Of a stretch of DNA of 6,638 bases, positions 4,913-6,638 are shown piece after piece. Made by a program: the position numbers and the translations under genes. The stretch is from assembly GCA_958451705.1 (NCBI GenBank), contig CAUDRD010000089.1, positions 1 to 6,638 on the forward strand, written 5' to 3'. The notes beneath the pieces are model-generated. The model worked only from the letters and a program-made list of their open reading frames with translations. It ran no database searches and was not told where the DNA came from. Numbering within the stretch: the first letter of the stretch is position 1; each line of letters opens with the position of its first letter. The DNA comes from an uncultured Oscillospiraceae bacterium. GTDB lineage: Bacteria > Bacillota > Clostridia > Oscillospirales > Acutalibacteraceae.

Positions 4913-6151
4913 TCACTCCATTCTGAGACTTATCTCTCCGAATCTGCCGTTTTCGGGCTTCACCGTAAGGGTTTCCATTTCGGAGGGAAGCATACGCTGA
5001 TATTTTTTCTTTTTAACAACCTTGCTGTCGTTATCTATAAACACCGTCTTATTAGCGCAGTCACGGCGAACTCGGAAGTAAAGAGTAAGCTCGCCCTGCT
5101 CCATAAGGTCGTAATACTGGGGCACAACATAGGAAAAATCGTTTTTCGGATAGTCGATTTTTATTCTGTATCTCTTTTGGGGCTTATACATTGCAGCAAA
5201 TTTTCCCGCTATATCTCCGCTTTGTGAAACATAGTCCACAAGGTCGTTAACGTGGAGAGCGTTGCCGCAGGAGAAAACTCCCGGTACGCTTGTCATAAGC
5301 TTCTGGTCAACATAGGCTCCCTTTGTAGCCGGGTCAAGCTCTACACCTAATTTTTCGGCAATTTCGTTTTCAGGGATAAGGCCTACTGAAAGAATAAGAG
5401 CGTCGCAGGGAATTATTCTCTCTGTTCCCGCAATGGGGTCCATTTTTTCGTCTACCTGAGCTACCTCTACCGCCTCAACTCTCTTTTCACCTATTACCCT
5501 TGTAACGGTGGTTGAAAGATGAAGGGGAATATTGTAGTCGTTAAGGCACTGAGCTACGTTCCTTGCAAGACCCGCCGGGGTATCCTTTATTTCATAAACG
5601 CCCTCAACCTCGGCTCCCTCAAGGGTAAGTCTTCTTGCCATAATCATTCCTATATCTCCGCTGCCTAAAATTACGCAGCGTTTAGTAGGCATATAGCCTA
5701 AGATATTTACAAAATACTGAGCTGTTCCGGCGTTAAATATTCCCGCCGGTCTGTCGCCGTGGATAAACACCTGTCTCGACGTTCTCTCTCTGCATCCGCA
5801 GGCGAGGACAACGGCGTTGCAGGTGATGTTGAGAACACCCTGTGCGCTCTGAACCTCAAAGGAAAAGGTTCCGTCGGGAAAACGCTTTGCGTCGGTGGCA
5901 AAAGCGTTTGTAATATAGTCTATATCACGTTTTACCATCTCTTTTATAAATCTTCCCGCATACTCTGGGCCCGTAAGCCTTTCGCCGAAGCGAACTAATC
6001 CGAAGCCGTCGTGGATGCACTGCTTGAGTATTCCGCCGAGCTTTGCCTCACGCTCAATTATCAAGGTCTTTGCGCCGTTATCAGCGGCAGAAATGGCAGC
6101 GGCAAGTCCCGCAGGGCCTCCGCCTAAAACACAAACGTCATAATGCATCAT
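4913..6151 (-). CDS. NAD(P)/FAD-dependent oxidoreductase of a glycerol-3-phosphate dehydrogenase-like module
   Basis: A 412-residue two-dinucleotide-fold flavoprotein of the pyridine nucleotide-disulfide reductase type. The N-terminal FAD motif is VLGGGPAGLAAA (residues 8-19), followed by LGGILKQCIHDGFGL (38-52) and CGCRERT (118-124), segments typical of the enzymes found with GlpA-like proteins. The NAD(P)-binding motif is ILGSGDIGM (161-169). The second FAD contact is TSVPGVFSCGNALHVNDL (287-304). It probably passes electrons between the GlpA-like partner and NAD(P) or another carrier; this role is inferred from context. The classical redox CxxC of disulfide reductases is absent; C45, C118 and C120 are the visible cysteines in the FAD half. 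The start is the first of two consecutive ATGs: it overlaps the upstream stop as ATGA and has GGGAGG 9 nt upstream. The last ~85 residues form a C-terminal extension beyond the FAD/NAD core. Confidence 0.9.
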   Translation of the reverse strand: MMHYDVCVLGGGPAGLAAAISAADNGAKTLIIEREAKLGGILKQCIHDGFGLVRFGERLTGPEYAGRFIKEMVKRDIDYITNAFATDAKRFPDGTFSFEVQSAQGVLNITCNAVVLACGCRERTSRQVFIHGDRPAGIFNAGTAQYFVNILGYMPTKRCVILGSGDIGMIMARRLTLEGAEVEGVYEIKDTPAGLARNVAQCLNDYNIPLHLSTTVTRVIGEKRVEAVEVAQVDEKMDPIAGTERIIPCDALILSVGLIPENEIAEKLGVELDPATKGAYVDQKLMTSVPGVFSCGNALHVNDLVDYVSQSGDIAGKFAAMYKPQKRYRIKIDYPKNDFSYVVPQYYDLMEQGELTLYFRVRRDCANKTVFIDNDSKVVKKKKYQRMLPSEMETLTVKPENGRFGEISLRME

Positions 6152-6638
6152 TTTGCATCGCCTCCCTTGTGAGTTTTTTCAAGTACCATTTGAGAGGCTC
6201 CTCCGCTCTTTGTAACCATATCGGGAGTCATACCTGTTTCGTCGCAGATTATCTTCGTGACAAGAGGTGAACAGAAACCGCCCTGACATCTGCCCATACC
6301 CGGCCTTACACGGCGCTTAAGAGCGTCAATTGAGGTTGCCGGAATAGGAGAATGGATTGCGTCTATAATTTCACCCTTGCTTATTTCCTCACAGCGGCAT
6401 ATAATTACACCGTAATCTGGGTTTTCCTTGATGACCTTCTGCTTTTCCTCAAAGGAAAGAGCAGCCATGTGGGGAACTCTTCTTCTGTAAGGATTAAATT
6501 TCGGATTTTTATGTATATCCACATAGGGTTTAAGGGCATTGACGGTAATCTCTGCAATTCTCTCTGCAACGGCAGGAGCGGAAGCGAGACCCGGAGACTG
6601 TATGCCTGCTGCATGGACAAGGTTAGGCACATAGTCGG
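6148..6638 (-). CDS. GlpA-like FAD-dependent oxidoreductase, C-terminal part with BFD-type [2Fe-2S] domain (5' truncated)
   Basis: The frame is open to the right edge, so the gene continues outside the window; the GTG at 6630 is an internal valine (DYVPNLVHAAGIQSPGLASAP). That segment is the end of the FAD-binding DAO fold of anaerobic glycerol-3-phosphate dehydrogenase subunit A-like proteins, with HAAGIQSPGL matching the final FAD contact. Then comes a linker and a Fer2_BFD domain with four cysteines: ICRCEE (C-x-C) and GMGRCQGGFC (C-x4-C), 34 residues apart, expected to hold a [2Fe-2S] cluster. The family oxidises glycerol 3-phosphate to DHAP and hands electrons on; the C-terminal cluster suits transfer to the partner encoded next. 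Its TGA stop lies within the ATGA overlap with the downstream gene. The N-terminal FAD motif is not visible, so the substrate is inferred from the module, and other 2-hydroxy-acid or amine oxidases with BFD domains remain possible. Confidence 0.87.
   Translation of the reverse strand, partial: DYVPNLVHAAGIQSPGLASAPAVAERIAEITVNALKPYVDIHKNPKFNPYRRRVPHMAALSFEEKQKVIKENPDYGVIICRCEEISKGEIIDAIHSPIPATSIDALKRRVRPGMGRCQGGFCSPLVTKIICDETGMTPDMVTKSGGASQMVLEKTHKGGDAK
6161..6166 (-). promoter_or_regulatory. Ribosome binding site of the NAD(P)/FAD oxidoreductase gene
   Basis: Minus-strand GGGAGG, 9 nt before the ATG at 6151 and 12 nt before the second ATG at 6148, which favours the first. It lies inside the 3' end of the preceding gene, as expected for coupled translation. 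Confidence 0.75.

Noticed and set aside
4510..4926. Plus-strand frame of 138 codons opposite the DUF1667 gene
   Set aside because: It is the antisense of a recognisable gene with conserved cysteines and has no independent support.

Overview
The window looks like a chromosomal segment from a low-to-mid GC anaerobic Firmicute (Clostridia; an Oscillospiraceae/Ruminococcus-like gut bacterium is my best guess from protein style, AGGAGG-type ribosome binding sites and abundant intergenic hairpin repeats). The taxonomic call is inference, because no rRNA or marker other than the mfd fragment is present.

Layout: (1) 1-1152, plus strand, the 3' third of mfd, the transcription-repair coupling factor, cut by the left edge. 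(2) 1153-2520, a 1.37 kb stretch with no credible gene, packed with repeats: four copies of a ~70-nt element with a conserved hairpin, two sets of direct repeats, several strong inverted repeats, and two related hairpins at its two ends that probably terminate mfd and the opposing operon. (3) 2521-6638, minus strand, a converging operon read right to left: a truncated GlpA-like FAD oxidoreductase with a C-terminal BFD-type [2Fe-2S] domain, a second NAD(P)/FAD-dependent oxidoreductase, a small four-cysteine DUF1667 protein, a 257-nt gap filled with six consecutive hairpins, and an FAD-binding oxidase of the alkyl-DHAP synthase (AGPS)-like family.

How the genes may work together: the first three minus-strand genes are tightly coupled (a 4-nt ATGA overlap, then a start at or just past the previous stop). 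They match the GlpA-like / flavoprotein / DUF1667 module that Firmicutes use in anaerobic glycerol-3-phosphate oxidation to DHAP. The AGPS-like gene at the end carries the family's triple histidine. Since AGPS enzymes act on acyl-DHAP, one operon could join DHAP production and ether-lipid-type chemistry, but this is a hypothesis. The most unusual observation in the DNA itself is the four-copy repeat, whose hairpin stem changes sequence between copies while keeping base pairing.
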